Positions 24,262 through 32,092 of a stretch of 64,000 bases of DNA are shown piece after piece. Under the pieces are notes generated by a model. The model saw nothing but the letters and a program-made list of their open reading frames with translations, was not told the origin of the DNA and made no database searches. Position 1 is the first letter of the stretch; each line of letters begins with the position of its first letter. Source of the stretch: 0-14-0-80-60-11 sp049322355 (GTDB lineage: Bacteria; Desulfobacterota; Desulfobaccia; Desulfobaccales; 0-14-0-80-60-11); assembly GCA_049322355.1 (NCBI GenBank), contig JBMORG010000011.1, positions 1-64,000 on the forward strand. Direction: 5' to 3'. Position numbers and translations under genes: made by a program.

Positions 24262-24566
24262 CTTGCACCTCCCAAAAAAGAAAACTCCCGAGAGTTGTCA
24301 AGGCCATTCCAGCCCCCCACGCCTCGCGGTCGTGGGACTCTCGGGATATTGTCAGATTTTGGGTAAATAAAAATGGCCACATCTCCGGGGGCCTCCGGGG
24401 AATGTTTTGACAATCCCACCATGCCACAGCGGGGGGAGGGGTGTCAAGAAGTTTTTAAAGACATTCTCCGGCTCCGCTTGTGAAGGTGGGGTACAAGGTG
24501 GTTGCAATGCAACCTCATGGCAAGGGGTAAGTAAGGGGTCCGGCCTATCGTTCAGCCTGGGCCGTC
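24262..24566. other. Non-coding stretch of the element with hairpins
   Basis: No convincing gene. It contains the long inverted repeat 24286-24346 and a shorter palindrome GGTTGCA-A-TGCAACC (24499-24513). Either could be a regulatory or packaging signal. Confidence 0.5.
24286..24346. repeat. Nested inverted repeat
   Basis: TCCCGAGAGT (24286-24295) is inverted as ACTCTCGGGA (24337-24346). Inside it CCCACG (24316-24321) pairs with CGTGGG (24331-24336), directly abutting the outer right arm. It lies 25 bp upstream of the 91-aa gene. Confidence 0.6.
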
Positions 24567-24731
24567 TCAGAGGGCCAACCGCCGGAATGAAAGCACTTCA
24601 ACCCTGGCCACGACAATCTCCCCCGCTTGAAAATCCAGCACAAAGACAAGCCGCCCGGTCAACTTCCCGGCCTGGCAACGGTCAATTTCTTCGTGGATTC
24701 GATTTAAGAGGCTAACCCTGCGGTCATCCAT
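24567..24731 (-). CDS. Small hypothetical protein of the element
   Basis: 54 aa from an internal ATG at 24731 (the open frame extends to 24761). The body (LLNRIHEEIDRCQAGKLTG, then RLVFVLDFQAGEIVVARVEV) reads like a short helix plus beta-hairpin, similar in style to small DUF2292-like phage proteins. No clear ribosome binding site, so moderately uncertain. It lies just downstream of the capsid gene. Confidence 0.45.
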   Translation of the reverse strand: MDDRRVSLLNRIHEEIDRCQAGKLTGRLVFVLDFQAGEIVVARVEVLSFRRLAL

Positions 24732-24782
24732 TGAAATCCAAAGTGGGGCCCGCCCCCACAACAGAGGCGGGCCGGGTTAAGG

Positions 24783-25919
24783 TTAAGCCGCGGCCACTTT
24801 CAAGACCTTGACGGCCTCAGAGTTCGCCAGCATGGACCCCACACGGGTAGCCGTATAAAAGTTGACAAACGGCTTATTCGTATAGGGGTCCCTCAAGACC
24901 GTGGTGGGTCTGTCAAAAATCCAATAGGCCTGTTGGAAATCGCCAAAGGCAATGGGGTAGGCATCCGCGGCCACATCGGGCATGAAGTCCGCTTCAAAAA
25001 CCGGATAGCCCAATAGCAGGGACGGCTGCCCCGCTTCCAGGCCGGGCCGCCAGAGATACTGGCCATCTCCGTCTTTTAACTTGCGAAGAGTCGCCAAGGT
25101 AAGGCTGTTTAAGAGCCACTTAGCATTTTGGCGATACCGGCTCTTCAAAGAGTAAACCAAATCCAACAAGGAATCTGGAGTCAGATTGTTAGCATCCCCA
25201 CTGGGCACATACTGAATCGTCCCAAAGGGCCGGGTTGCATCCCCCGTGGCGGCCGTGGGGAAGTCGAGTAGGCCCCGGGGCTTGACGATCCCGTTGCCGG
25301 AGATGAAGCCCTCGCCTTCCTGGTCGCTAAACTCCTTGGCAACCTCAGACCGGAACCACTCCGCCACGTCAAAAGCGGAATCCTCAATCAAGTCCTGGCT
25401 AGCCGCCGGGTTTGCGTACAACCCGCCCCAATAAGGGGTCACAACCTCTAGGCCGGGGCTGTCAGTCTCAGTCCGGGCCTGGGTTTCCCCGACCCAACCG
25501 GAAGAGGGCCGGGACGTGGTGACGATCTTCTTGTACTCGGTCGTCTCAGGCCGGATCACCCGGCAAATCTGGCGCATGGGGTTATTCTGCTCCCGAATGC
25601 TGCCGATTTGAGCGTCAACTTGCTCCGGTACCAAGTAGCCGCCGGAGGGGTCGGACCCCACGGTTGCCGCCTTGCGTTCCGCCGCCGCCAGCATGGAAGT
25701 ATCGCCGGTGCGCAGGTAGCCGGTCATGGCCTCCAGGTCCGCCCCGGAATTGCCGCCGCCAGGGTAAAAGGGCCGGTTGGCCTTTTTCACCACCTCCCGG
25801 AGCTCCTTGTCGATTTCGGAATATGCTGTTTCCAGCTTTTCAAGCCGACCGCTATTCGCTTTGATAAAATCTTCAAAAGCCACGCCTTGCTTCTCGATAA
25901 GTGTATGTAAATCCTTCAT
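24783..25919 (-). CDS. Phage major capsid protein, HK97 fold
   Basis: 378 aa. The N-terminal 60 residues are a charged coiled-coil (delta-domain-like). Then comes the typical capsid body: GGYLVPEQVDAQIGSIREQNNPMRQICRVI, PYWGGLYANPAASQDLIED, GEGFISGNGIVKPRGLLDF, SLKSRYRQNAKWLLNS, QPSLLLGYPVFEADFMPD and the late AYWIFDRPTTVLRDPYT. GGGAGA precedes the ATG. No prohead protease or portal gene is adjacent, which is unusual for HK97-type head modules. The delta domain would have to be cut by a helper protease or stay in place. Confidence 0.93.
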   Translation of the reverse strand: MKDLHTLIEKQGVAFEDFIKANSGRLEKLETAYSEIDKELREVVKKANRPFYPGGGNSGADLEAMTGYLRTGDTSMLAAAERKAATVGSDPSGGYLVPEQVDAQIGSIREQNNPMRQICRVIRPETTEYKKIVTTSRPSSGWVGETQARTETDSPGLEVVTPYWGGLYANPAASQDLIEDSAFDVAEWFRSEVAKEFSDQEGEGFISGNGIVKPRGLLDFPTAATGDATRPFGTIQYVPSGDANNLTPDSLLDLVYSLKSRYRQNAKWLLNSLTLATLRKLKDGDGQYLWRPGLEAGQPSLLLGYPVFEADFMPDVAADAYPIAFGDFQQAYWIFDRPTTVLRDPYTNKPFVNFYTATRVGSMLANSEAVKVLKVAAA

Positions 25920-26046
25920 CTTTTGGTTCTCCCTTTTTAGTAGATTTTTTTTGATATATCAAATAATGCACCCCAGGCGCTCCCGGTCATAATCCCTATG
26001 ACTTCGAGTAGCTACCTTTTGCCTTCACTCATCCCGAAGCTAAAGC

Positions 26047-26247
26047 TCAGGGGGCACACATTGGGTTTTCGGTATTGCCTTTTAGCCGGCTGAGTATCTT
26101 CCCCAGGCATGACCGGCGGTCGCCTCGGTCCAGGTAGCGAGAGAAAATCGCAATCGCGATTTTTGCAGCCTTGACGCTCAGGCCAGCTTCCCGTAATTGG
26201 CGCTCGATGCTCCGCTTAACTGCCCAAAGTTCATCATCTCGACTCAT
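26047..26247 (-). CDS. Small hypothetical protein of the element
   Basis: 66 aa, helical, with an SRDDELWAVKRSIERQLREAGLSVK start. AGGAGG lies 9 nt before the ATG, which immediately follows the stop of the upstream gene, so the two are translationally coupled. Not recognised. Confidence 0.6.
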   Translation of the reverse strand: MSRDDELWAVKRSIERQLREAGLSVKAAKIAIAIFSRYLDRGDRRSCLGKILSRLKGNTENPMCAP

Positions 26248-26760
26248 TCAATGATCCTCCTGGGCTTCATTTGAAAGCCCCATCCCTATTCTTTCGTATT
26301 TTAGAGTTACCGGCTCGAGGGCCTCCCGGTGCCCCGCCAACCACTTCTTTTCCAGCGGGGTCAGGAGCCCAAGGCGCTGCAAATAAGCCGCTTGCGATTC
26401 GTACAATGGCGGATCACCCGGGTCCCCATTCCAATGTCCCGGTATCGGCAACCCGTGAGCTTCATACATGGGATTCGGGGTGCACTCTCCGCCCCCAACT
26501 TGCAGACGGGCCTCCGGGGCCTCTTCCGCCCACCAGCCAAAGGGCCGGGTGCCGGGGTGCTCTCTGATCCAACCGGGTAAAAGTTTCGCTTCCACTTCCT
26601 TCCAAGGTGGGGGCACAGGTTCACCACGCCCCAGCAATCCCCGGCATCTCCTAATACTTCGCTGCCCGCCCGGGCGGGTTTCGAAGCCGTAAAGCAAACA
26701 CTCAATCATCCAGGGTTGGCCGTGTCTTGGCCGTCGCGCTCTTTTTCTGTTGCTAGGCAT
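26248..26760 (-). CDS. Phage-type hypothetical protein
   Basis: 170 aa. The segments GTRPFGWWAEEAPEARL and LYESQAAYLQRLGLLTPLEKKWL recall a hypothetical protein commonly found near P27-type small terminases in phages; no function is known to me. AGGAGGAA precedes the ATG. It sits 5 bp after the small-terminase gene in the same operon. In a normal phage, a large terminase gene would be expected about here, and it is absent. Confidence 0.65.
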   Translation of the reverse strand: MPSNRKRARRPRHGQPWMIECLLYGFETRPGGQRSIRRCRGLLGRGEPVPPPWKEVEAKLLPGWIREHPGTRPFGWWAEEAPEARLQVGGGECTPNPMYEAHGLPIPGHWNGDPGDPPLYESQAAYLQRLGLLTPLEKKWLAGHREALEPVTLKYERIGMGLSNEAQEDH

Positions 26761-26765
26761 GGGCC

Positions 26766-27083
26766 TTATTTCCTCCCTGGGGGCCGCCCGGGGCCGTCTC
26801 TGAGCGGCTCGAGGTCAAGGTTAAGCTGCTTCAATGCCGCCAGCATCGCCGCCCGTGAGTCCCGCTCAATCACAGTTGCCGGGTGCGGGCGGGGCTGGCC
26901 AAAACGGTCAGGAAAGGTGGCCCCTTCCCGGCTTAGGGTCTCCTGGGCCTGGCGCATGCGGTCGTGAGCCTCTATAGCCGCCGTCAAAATCAATAGTCCC
27001 CCAGGGTCCACGATCTGATACTCGGCTTGAAGTTCGGTCCAAATCTTTTTACCTCCCCGTGATAGATGTTTAGGTGCTTTCAT
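26766..27083 (-). CDS. Phage terminase small subunit, P27 family
   Basis: 105 aa, with KAPKHLSRGGKKIWTELQAEYQIVDPGGLLILTAAIEAHDRMRQAQ and a C-terminal LNLDLEPLRDGPGRPPGRK. These fit the P27 (Terminase_4) family that recognises phage DNA for packaging. A satellite with its own small terminase can redirect a helper large terminase to its own DNA. AGAGG precedes the ATG. Confidence 0.85.
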   Translation of the reverse strand: MKAPKHLSRGGKKIWTELQAEYQIVDPGGLLILTAAIEAHDRMRQAQETLSREGATFPDRFGQPRPHPATVIERDSRAAMLAALKQLNLDLEPLRDGPGRPPGRK

Positions 27084-27212
27084 GGCTAACCTCTGATTTT
27101 GGCAAGAGAAAACTTAAAAATTCGTGCGTTGTGGGCCGGCGTCGGTTTCCCCCCGCCTCCCCCCGATGATCGAAGGCCCCCGGTAGGCCACAACCGGCGC
27201 GGGTTTCCGGGC

Positions 27213-27437
27213 TTACCACTTAACCGCCTTTGAATAATCACTCGCCTTGCCGGGCTCAGGCTTAAGGATACCATCAGCTTCCAACTTCTCCCGGCTCATC
27301 ATCAGGGCCGCCCCCATTTCGTCAAAGAGCGTTAGCGGAAAGACCGCCGCCGCAACCGCCTTGCCTTTCTCGTCAAGTAGGCGCATGGCGATATGGCCTT
27401 TCTTTTTCTTATGGAATCCAGCTTCAACCTTGAGCAT
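27213..27437 (-). CDS. Small hypothetical protein of the element
   Basis: 74 aa (MLKVEAGFHKKKKGHIAMRLLDEKGKA and onward), probably a small beta-rich protein. GGAGGTG lies at good spacing, and the start codon overlaps the stop of the upstream gene (TGATG). Not recognised. A 130-bp gap separates it from the small-terminase gene. Confidence 0.6.
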   Translation of the reverse strand: MLKVEAGFHKKKKGHIAMRLLDEKGKAVAAAVFPLTLFDEMGAALMMSREKLEADGILKPEPGKASDYSKAVKW

Positions 27438-27649
27438 CACTTCACCTCCATATTTCCGGACCGTCCGTCCGGAGCCTCATAATCCACCAGCCAGCACACC
27501 CGAATCCGCCGCCATCGTTCGCATCTCAGGCAAGCGCCCAGGCCATGGTGATACTCTTTTAAGACCCCGATTTGCCTCGTGATACAGCCCCGGGGTGATA
27601 TGGTAGCCTTCAAAGCCGCGCACTCGAATTGCTCCTGCTCATTTTGCAT
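27437..27649 (-). CDS. Small Cys-containing protein of the element
   Basis: 70 aa with Cys at about residues 10, 22, 40, 43 and 52 (including CLRC), suggesting a small metal-binding fold. GGGAGA precedes the ATG, and the start overlaps the end of the helicase gene by 11 bp. Not recognised. Confidence 0.55.
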   Translation of the reverse strand: MQNEQEQFECAALKATISPRGCITRQIGVLKEYHHGLGACLRCERWRRIRVCWLVDYEAPDGRSGNMEVK

Positions 27650-29000
27650 AGATTTTCTCCCTGGCCCTGGCCGCCGCCTTCAGGACCCCCACGTTTTTGT
27701 CCTGGTAATCATACACCTTAGCCTTATTCTTTCCCGGGGCCGGCCTCAACACCCGCCCCAAGTACTGCAGCAACCGGCCATTGAATTTTATCGGAGTCGC
27801 CAGGAAGAGAGTTGACAACTCCCGGCAATCGAAGCCTTCCCCGATGAGTTGACCCGTGGCCACCAGCACCTTGACTTGACCGCCGTTCAGGGCTTCAACC
27901 ACGGCCTGCCTTGCGCCGCTTCCCAGGTCCCCGGTAAGTACCGCCGCCTCTATCCCCCAATCCTTCAGAAAGGCCGCCAGGGTGTCACAATGGGCTTTCC
28001 TATCCGAGAGTACCAGGCACACCCCCCCGCCGTTTCCCGCTTCCTTGGCAATGTCTGAAGCTATCAAGGCGTTACGGTCGGGGTCCTGGGTAAGCTCACT
28101 CAGCATCTTACTGTACTCTTCAGAGGGGTCATGGAAGGGCTGGAAAGAAGTCTCTCGCCATACCACATCGGCACACAGGACGTGTCCGGCGTCCACCAGG
28201 GCGGCCTTATCAACCTCATGGGCCACGTCTCCCAGGTGCCAGAATATCAGCCGGGAGAGGCCGTCACGCCGCCAGGGGGTAGCAGACAAGCCGGTCATGT
28301 ATCGGGAATCAAAGGCCGTGACGCACTCGGTAAAGGTGCGTGAGGGTGCCCGGTGACATTCGTCAACCACCAGGTACGCGATATGAGGCACAACCTCAGA
28401 GGCGCACTTGTAAAGGCTCTGTACCAGGGCCACGGTGATCTTGCTCCCGATCCGCTTCTTACCGTCCCCGATGATCCCCACCTCATGAGCCGGGATTCCC
28501 AGGAAAGTTTCTATCCGGGCCTGCCATTGCTCGAGAAGTTCTTTTGTATGCACCATAATTAAGACCGGTTGCCGCCGCTGCGCTATCAAGGCTAGGGCCA
28601 TGACGGTTTTACCGCTGCCCGTGGGGGCTGCCAAGGTGCCGAAGTCCCGGCTTAACATGGCTTCTACGGCCTCAACCTGAAAATCTTTAAGCTCGCCGGT
28701 AAACATGAAATCAACCGGGGCCAGGGTGCGCCGCTGATCCTCAAGCTGGTAACGGACCCCCGCACCCCGGAGAATCCCCACCAGTTGCCGGGTGAATCCC
28801 CGGGGGGTGATGAGCACATCGCCGGCCAGGGAATAGCCTTTGATTTCCGCCGGGATATTCCAGGTAGAAAAGCCCCGCTTTTCGGCTTCGGCATGGGCCG
28901 GATTTGCAAATGTCAGCCGGTCCATGATCCGGGCCGCCACAGAAACAAAAAGGGCGCTCAGGGGGGAAAGCCGGGTCTGGTTTGTGATTTCGAGTTTCAT
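27639..29000 (-). CDS. SF2 DEAD/DEAH-type DNA helicase
   Basis: Helicase of the UvsW/XPB-like group. Motif I is APTGSGKTVMALALI, motif II VVDECHRAPS, motif III GLSATPWRRDG. The C-terminal helicase domain has VLVATGQLIGEGFDCRELSTLFLATP and QYLGRVLRPAPGK. I start it at ATG 29000 (453 aa); an in-frame ATG at 29039 would add 13 residues and run through a TTCATGAAA repeat. It probably helps replication or recombination of the element together with the primase. Confidence 0.88.
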   Translation of the reverse strand: MKLEITNQTRLSPLSALFVSVAARIMDRLTFANPAHAEAEKRGFSTWNIPAEIKGYSLAGDVLITPRGFTRQLVGILRGAGVRYQLEDQRRTLAPVDFMFTGELKDFQVEAVEAMLSRDFGTLAAPTGSGKTVMALALIAQRRQPVLIMVHTKELLEQWQARIETFLGIPAHEVGIIGDGKKRIGSKITVALVQSLYKCASEVVPHIAYLVVDECHRAPSRTFTECVTAFDSRYMTGLSATPWRRDGLSRLIFWHLGDVAHEVDKAALVDAGHVLCADVVWRETSFQPFHDPSEEYSKMLSELTQDPDRNALIASDIAKEAGNGGGVCLVLSDRKAHCDTLAAFLKDWGIEAAVLTGDLGSGARQAVVEALNGGQVKVLVATGQLIGEGFDCRELSTLFLATPIKFNGRLLQYLGRVLRPAPGKNKAKVYDYQDKNVGVLKAAARAREKIYAK

Positions 29001-29095
29001 TTTTGCGGCCCATATTAATGATTCATGAAAAGGAATCATATATATAGGGGGGTTTTCATGTATTTTTTTTGCAATTATTTCAAGTAGTTAATTAC

Positions 29096-29191
29096 TGCAA
29101 TTTCGCCTTTTCATGAAACGAGGCTCAATGTCCTTCAAACCCGCATGGTTAAGCGCTCTAATTGATGCAATTTCGCCTTTTCATGAAACGA
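29096..29191. repeat. 26-bp direct repeats with TTTCATGAAA palindromes (candidate iterons)
   Basis: The same 26-bp sequence occurs at 29096-29121 and 29166-29191, exactly 70 bp apart. Each contains the perfect palindrome TTTCATGAAA (29109-29118, 29179-29188). A third TTCATGAAA is at 29022-29030. They lie between the helicase and primase genes, the right copy overlapping the primase stop codon. An origin of replication or an operator is likely. Confidence 0.6.
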
Positions 29192-30974
29192 CATATCGTT
29201 TCATACGTTTGTTTCGAGGGTTGATTTCCGCCCGGATGAATCCCCGATCAACAGCAATTTTGATATAAGATACGGCGCTGCGTTCGGTACAGTTAACGGC
29301 TTCAATGATTGCTTCAAGAAGTTTGCCCTGGCCGTCAACCTGGCCGCCTAAAGCCGTGAGAATCGCCTTGACTTGCTCAGGTGAGCACATGACATCTTCC
29401 TCCGTGATATGATGTAGAAAGCATTCATCTCTCTCTAAAAGAATCGGTTTGAGTTCCGGACCATTGCGAACCTTAACAAAATCAAGTTTCCTCAGGATTT
29501 TGTGCTCATGGGGTTTTTTATTTAAAGTTATTAGAGTATCAGCCCAATCTCTAATACTACTTGCCCCCCGTGTTCTATGGGAATTGTTCATACCTTCAAC
29601 GGGTTTACCAAAATGATGTAATACAATTGAAGTAACATTGGCCTTTCTATTAATTTCAGTAATAGAGTCTAAGATTTTTCGCATTTGAACATTATCATTT
29701 TCATTCACACTGTGCAAAGAAGTTAATGGGTCCCATATAATAACCTCTGCGTTACTTTCCTTTACTAAATCAAGGGCCGCCGTCCAATCTTCTGTTTTCC
29801 CTAAATCATATCTAAGGGTACGGTCTGAAAATAATAAATTATCTGCGGGGAAATCAGTAATGCCTAATCCATATAGCATCTTTTTTAGGCGATACTGCTC
29901 TGTTGATTCAGTATTCTCAAATTGAATGATTAATATTTTCCTGGCTGTGGGTATCTCCAACCCCCACAACGGCCAGCCCATAATTAAATGAATAGCAAGT
30001 TCTGTTCTGATAAGGCTTTTTCCTTCTCCCGATTCACCAGCAATGAGCATCCCTCCGCCAGCCGGAAGAATACCTTTATCTATAATCTCAAGTACTTTTG
30101 AGTAAGTCCGGCTTAGAAGTTCCCTTGCCGTCATTAGACGTTTGGGTGCCTCGTTTTGTATCGCTTCCCGTTCGAGCCGGTCGTAATCCTGATCCGGGGC
30201 CTCTTGCGCTTCTTGGGGCTTCCACTCCGGGGCCGCGTCCGCCAGCTCCTTTAGTTGGTCTGCGGTTCCCCCTGCCTTGAGCCAGTCGGAGACATCGCCT
30301 TTTTCGGGCAGGCCGGGGAGTTCCACAACCCTGACAACGACCGCCAAGCCGTAGAGATTTCGGGCAACGTTTTGGGCATGGCCCCGGCCAGGATCATCGT
30401 TATCGGGAAAAACGACCACTCTCTTGCCCTGGAAGAATCGACGAAACTCTGTCCGCCATTTTCCGGCGCCCCCGGGGTTACAGGTGGCCGTGAAACCCAA
30501 GGTCCGCAACCGGTCCACGTCTTTTTCGCCTTCCACGATATAGACGGTTTCAGCTTTTAAGAGTTCCGGGAGTCGGTAGGGTACTCGGTCCACGCCGGCT
30601 ATGTTCCATATCCAACCGCCCTTACCATCGGGCCGGCGCTGGCGGAAGTCCTTGGGGTCCATCCGGCAAACCTGATAAACCATTTTGCCGGTCGGGTCCT
30701 GATAATCATAGGTCTTGATAATATTGAACTTGGGCCGGCCATTCCCGTTGCTTGACGGCCAGAGGTTTAGGGCCTTAAATGCCTTAATCACCTGGGCACT
30801 GTCGCAACCGCCATGATCGTAAACCAAAAGCTTGCCGTTCTTCTCAGTTACGGACAGGCTCGGCTTGCTATCCTCATGGCCAGGGCAATGCACCAAGCCT
30901 CCTGGCCGCCCACAGGCGCACCCGGGCTGCCCACATTGCAGGGCTTTGCGGATGTTTTCAAGGTCCGGTGTCAT
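29181..30974 (-). CDS. Primase-helicase of the element (zinc finger, TOPRIM, RecA-like ATPase)
   Basis: 597 aa. The N-terminal zinc finger has Cys14/19/21/30 and HCPGHEDSKPSL. A TOPRIM domain follows at about residues 145-210 (VYIVEGEKDVDRL and VVVFPDNDDPGRGH). The RepA-type ATPase of the C-terminal half has MLIAGESGEGKSLIRTELA near residues 308-326 and VIIWDPLTSLHSV. The extreme C-terminus looks like a winged helix (AVSYIKIAVDRGFIRAEI). This single protein could prime and unwind element DNA from an origin near 29.1 kb. Confidence 0.9.
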   Translation of the reverse strand: MTPDLENIRKALQCGQPGCACGRPGGLVHCPGHEDSKPSLSVTEKNGKLLVYDHGGCDSAQVIKAFKALNLWPSSNGNGRPKFNIIKTYDYQDPTGKMVYQVCRMDPKDFRQRRPDGKGGWIWNIAGVDRVPYRLPELLKAETVYIVEGEKDVDRLRTLGFTATCNPGGAGKWRTEFRRFFQGKRVVVFPDNDDPGRGHAQNVARNLYGLAVVVRVVELPGLPEKGDVSDWLKAGGTADQLKELADAAPEWKPQEAQEAPDQDYDRLEREAIQNEAPKRLMTARELLSRTYSKVLEIIDKGILPAGGGMLIAGESGEGKSLIRTELAIHLIMGWPLWGLEIPTARKILIIQFENTESTEQYRLKKMLYGLGITDFPADNLLFSDRTLRYDLGKTEDWTAALDLVKESNAEVIIWDPLTSLHSVNENDNVQMRKILDSITEINRKANVTSIVLHHFGKPVEGMNNSHRTRGASSIRDWADTLITLNKKPHEHKILRKLDFVKVRNGPELKPILLERDECFLHHITEEDVMCSPEQVKAILTALGGQVDGQGKLLEAIIEAVNCTERSAVSYIKIAVDRGFIRAEINPRNKRMKRYVVS

Positions 30975-30986
30975 TCCGGGCCGCCC

Positions 30987-31178
30987 TTAAAGGGGCCGGG
31001 GGTCAATCCGGCGAGCTTCCATCTCTTCAAGGACTTCGCTTTCCAAATAGCGCACTTGCCGCCCGAATTTCCGGTAAGGCAATCCTTGACCTTTGCAACG
31101 ATCGTTTCGTAAGGTTTGCAGACCGCGGCCAGTGATCCGGCTCACTTCCTTTTCGCTAATGTATTTTGGTGGGCTCAT
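30987..31178 (-). CDS. AlpA-like helix-turn-helix regulator / excisionase
   Basis: 63 aa from ATG 31178 (GAGAGG about 10 nt upstream; the open frame extends to 31223). PKYISEKEVSRITGRGLQTLRNDRCKGQGLPYRKFGRQVRYLESEVLEEM is the classic AlpA/MerR-type excisionase fold with a winged helix. AlpA proteins control excision of P4-type elements and satellites. It is 12 bp upstream of the primase gene. Confidence 0.85.
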   Translation of the reverse strand: MSPPKYISEKEVSRITGRGLQTLRNDRCKGQGLPYRKFGRQVRYLESEVLEEMEARRIDPRPL

Positions 31179-31297
31179 ATCTTCATCGCCTCTCGAAATG
31201 AAAATAAAAAATCCGTCAAGCAACCTTGACGGACAATGTAGTAAATGGATAAAAGTTTAAACAGATAAGAATTTTTTTTTAAAAAATTATTCCCCCC

Positions 31298-31993
31298 TTA
31301 TGGAAACCTAAGATTTCTCCAACCTCCGTTAATCAATTCAATGTAGCGGGCGTGATGCTGCTGAACCTTTGTTTTTGCTGAGTCTCCGGGTTCACCAGGG
31401 AAAACTTTTCTAGCTATTTCCCCCCAGGATTGACCAGCCTCTCGCAATAAACCTATTTGATAAATTTTATCAAAATCAGTTTTATTAAGAGAAAGAGAAT
31501 TTGAATAATATTGATATTCTAACCTCACCTTATCCTTAATTAAATTTATAGCATCAGTAATATTTCTTATAAAACGGAAATCAATCTTTATAATTAATCC
31601 GTTGGGGTCATGTTCTGCAACACTTGGATTAAATATTATAGCATTGCTTTTAAAAACACCGCTTAAATAGGCTCTTAGATACATTTTAGTTTTACCATTT
31701 ATCAATTCATCAAACGTTTCTTGAGGATTTATAAAAATTCCTTCATAATTGAAATTCTCTGTAATTCTACATTCCTTTTCAAATTCAGAGGTTTTGCTGT
31801 AATCCTCATTAGTCAATAGTTCAATAAAATTAATTGGAAATCCGGCTTTTTGTCTTAGTCCTTTTATTTCTTTCCATGATTCTAAGTATTCAGGGTCTTT
31901 CCAGATGAAAGTTAATCGCCATTTTAGCCAATAAAAGAAATCTTTATTTTGTTGGCTTAAATATTTTTTAGCTGCTTTTTCTAATTTTTCCAT
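31298..31993 (-). CDS. AT-rich cargo gene of unknown function
   Basis: 231 aa, markedly more AT-rich than the rest of the element, between the AlpA-like gene and the integrase. GGGAGG precedes the ATG. Lys/Ile/Asn-rich. The C-terminus (LLREAGQSWGEIARKVFPGEPGDSAKTKVQQHHARYIELI) looks like a helix-turn-helix. I do not recognise a family. Its position next to the integrase and its composition fit a recently acquired accessory gene, for example a defence or superinfection-immunity gene. That is inference. Confidence 0.6.
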   Translation of the reverse strand: MEKLEKAAKKYLSQQNKDFFYWLKWRLTFIWKDPEYLESWKEIKGLRQKAGFPINFIELLTNEDYSKTSEFEKECRITENFNYEGIFINPQETFDELINGKTKMYLRAYLSGVFKSNAIIFNPSVAEHDPNGLIIKIDFRFIRNITDAINLIKDKVRLEYQYYSNSLSLNKTDFDKIYQIGLLREAGQSWGEIARKVFPGEPGDSAKTKVQQHHARYIELINGGWRNLRFP

Positions 31994-32022
31994 GTTGGGC
32001 CTCCCGTGGCGTTCCCGATAGT

Positions 32023-32085
32023 TTTTCCAGGGAAAGCCGGTCGGGAATCCGGCCTTGTCGGGTCGCGCTCCCTATCCCTGGAAAA
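32023..32085. repeat. Nested inverted repeat between integrase and cargo genes
   Basis: TTTTCCAGGGA (32023-32033) is inverted as TCCCTGGAAAA (32075-32085). An inner GCCGG...CCGGC pair sits at about 32036-32052. It may end integrase transcription or act as an operator for the cargo gene. Confidence 0.5.
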
Positions 32086-32092
32086 TCGGTAA

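Noticed and set aside
24407..24715. 102-aa plus-strand frame in the satellite
   Set aside because: All supported genes of the element are on the minus strand with ribosome binding sites; this frame has none and crosses a palindrome.
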